Made by a program: the position numbers and the translations under genes
Shown here: positions 14,096 through 15,172 of the stretch, in pieces
Layout: every line of letters begins with the position of its first letter
Numbering within the stretch: the first letter of the stretch is position 1
Source: 2-12-FULL-40-12 sp964518135
Lineage (GTDB): Bacteria > Patescibacteriota > Minisyncoccia > Minisyncoccales > 2-12-FULL-40-12
DNA length: 15,172 nucleotides
Assembly (NCBI GenBank): GCA_964518135.1
Contig: CAZFEY010000015.1
Span: 1 to 15,172 of the forward strand
Direction: 5' to 3'
The notes under the pieces: model-generated
Told to the model about the DNA's origin: nothing
The model's database searches: none
Seen by the model: the letters and a program-made list of their open reading frames with translations, nothing else

Positions 14096-15172
14096 CTATT
14101 TTCTTGAATTTAATTCTTCCTCTATTTTCAACAGCCTATTATATTTTGCCACTCTCTCGCCGCGAGCCGGCGCTCCAGCTTTAATATAATCTGCCTCGAT
14201 ACCAACTGCAAAATCTGCAATAAAATCGTCGTTTGTCTCTCCGGAACGATGTGAAACCATAATTTTCCAACCAAACGATTTTGCCAATTTTGCAGCTTCG
14301 ATAGCTTCGGTGACGGTCCCTATCTGATTTAGCTTAATAATAACTCCGTTGCATGCATCTTTTTCCTGCGCTTCTTTTATTTTGGCCGGATTTGTCGCCA
14401 ATAAATCGTCCCCGATGATGACTAAATCCGAATTTTGAGACAGAAGATTGGAATGAAATGTTTGCCATCCCTGCCAATCATCTTCCGCAAACGGGTCTTC
14501 GATAGCTACGATTGGATACCTCTTTACAAGTTCTAAGTAATATTCGGCGAAATCCTCTCTGCTGAAAAAACGAAAATTTGTTTTATATCCATTTCCAGTA
14601 AAAAATTGAGAGGCTGCCACATCTAAAATTATTTTTATCTTATTTTCATAGCCTATTTTTTCAGCCGCCTTGATAATTAAACCTATGGCTGATTCGGGAA
14701 TAGATATTGGCGGGGCAAACCCGCCTTCGTCTCCAAGATTAGCAGCAACTTTGGAATATTTTTGCTGGATCAGAATTTTTAATTCCTGATATATTTCAGC
14801 TGCCATTTGAAAAGAACCAGAGAAAGTTTTTGTCTGCGGATTAATCATAAACTCTTGAAAATCCAAGTCGCTACCGGCATGCGCGCCGCCATTAATAATA
14901 TTAAAACTTGGCGATGGCAAAATATATGTTTTAGTTTTAATGCCGCTGATCTTTCTAATATACTTGTATAGGGGCAAACGGTTTGCCGCGGCTCCAGCCC
15001 TACAGCATACCATTGATACGGCCAAAATCGCATTGGCCCCAAGCCGAGATTTGTCTTTGGTTCCATCTATCTCAATTAAAGTGGCGTCAATAGAATTTTG
15101 GCCTAGAACGTTTTTACCCTTTAATTTCGGACCGATGACTTTATTAACATTACTCACCGCTTTTAACACGCC
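14096..15172 (-). CDS. eno: Enolase (5' end cut by window)
   Basis: Enolase interconverts 2-phosphoglycerate and PEP. The frame is open through the right edge (the last codons read G-V-L-K-A-V), so the start and roughly 60-70 residues are missing; 358 residues are visible. An internal GTG at 15169 should not be taken as the start. Conserved motifs include GANAILAVSMVCCRAGA, NIINGGAHAG, NLGDEGGFAPP (catalytic Glu), IEDPFAEDDW (Mg ligands), GDDLLATNP, IIKLNQIGT (catalytic Lys) and SHRSGETND. The two-domain protein gene starts 2 bases after its stop. Together with PpsA, the mutase and GAPDH it forms the lower part of the gluconeogenic series. Confidence 0.95.
   Translation of the reverse strand, partial: GVLKAVSNVNKVIGPKLKGKNVLGQNSIDATLIEIDGTKDKSRLGANAILAVSMVCCRAGAAANRLPLYKYIRKISGIKTKTYILPSPSFNIINGGAHAGSDLDFQEFMINPQTKTFSGSFQMAAEIYQELKILIQQKYSKVAANLGDEGGFAPPISIPESAIGLIIKAAEKIGYENKIKIILDVAASQFFTGNGYKTNFRFFSREDFAEYYLELVKRYPIVAIEDPFAEDDWQGWQTFHSNLLSQNSDLVIIGDDLLATNPAKIKEAQEKDACNGVIIKLNQIGTVTEAIEAAKLAKSFGWKIMVSHRSGETNDDFIADFAVGIEADYIKAGAPARGERVAKYNRLLKIEEELNSRK

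Noticed and set aside
1..15172. UGA recoding to glycine as in Gracilibacteria/Absconditabacteria
   Set aside because: All enzymes read through with the standard code, no in-frame UGA interrupts a conserved domain, and one gene ends naturally at TGA (9456-9458).

Overview
The window is AT-rich bacterial DNA with every convincing gene on the minus strand, packed with gaps of mostly 2 to 80 bases. No stretch longer than about 155 bases lacks a gene. Standard stop codons (TAA, TAG and one TGA) end the genes, so there is no sign of UGA recoding. The gene style suggests a member of the Candidate Phyla Radiation (Patescibacteria, Parcubacteria-like). The signs are many small single-pass membrane proteins, an EnvC/PcsB-type coiled-coil protein, a protein with WKTYRNEEYGFEFKYP-type domains, few Shine-Dalgarno sites, and short repeat elements between and even inside genes. 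This assignment is inference from style, not from a marker phylogeny.

Layout in transcription order, from the right end to the left end: enolase (start cut off by the window edge); a membrane-anchored protein with two copies of a ~200-residue domain; a divergent phosphoglycerate mutase; a small glutaredoxin; glyceraldehyde-3-phosphate dehydrogenase (GAPDH); four small multi-pass membrane proteins of unknown function (10690 to 9264); a probable terminator (9211-9239); an extended -10 promoter (9153-9161); AMP-forming acetyl-CoA synthetase with an unusual C-terminal membrane segment; phosphoenolpyruvate synthase; class I fructose-1,6-bisphosphatase; an archaeal/DeoC-type class I aldolase; a SIMPL-domain protein; a small membrane-anchored protein; ribosomal protein bL25; and a cell-wall coiled-coil protein cut off by the left edge.

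Together the enzymes form most of a gluconeogenic route. Pyruvate goes to PEP (PpsA), then 2-PG (enolase), 3-PG (mutase), glyceraldehyde-3-P (GAPDH), fructose-1,6-bisphosphate (aldolase) and fructose-6-P (FBPase), with acetate activation (Acs) alongside. Phosphoglycerate kinase, triosephosphate isomerase and any acetyl-CoA to pyruvate enzyme are not in the window. PpsA and FBPase work in the synthetic direction, which makes this more than a generic glycolysis cluster.

The most unusual structure is a set of short repeats. Two appear to lie in frame inside ppsA. One 97-base GC-rich inverted-repeat element sits between fbp and the aldolase gene. A 7-base tandem repeat precedes the GAPDH gene, and a triple ATAAACAAGTTTGTT repeat precedes the glutaredoxin gene. 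Three of these create false upstream extensions of the neighbouring genes, so the starts given here are shortened to the conserved N-termini.
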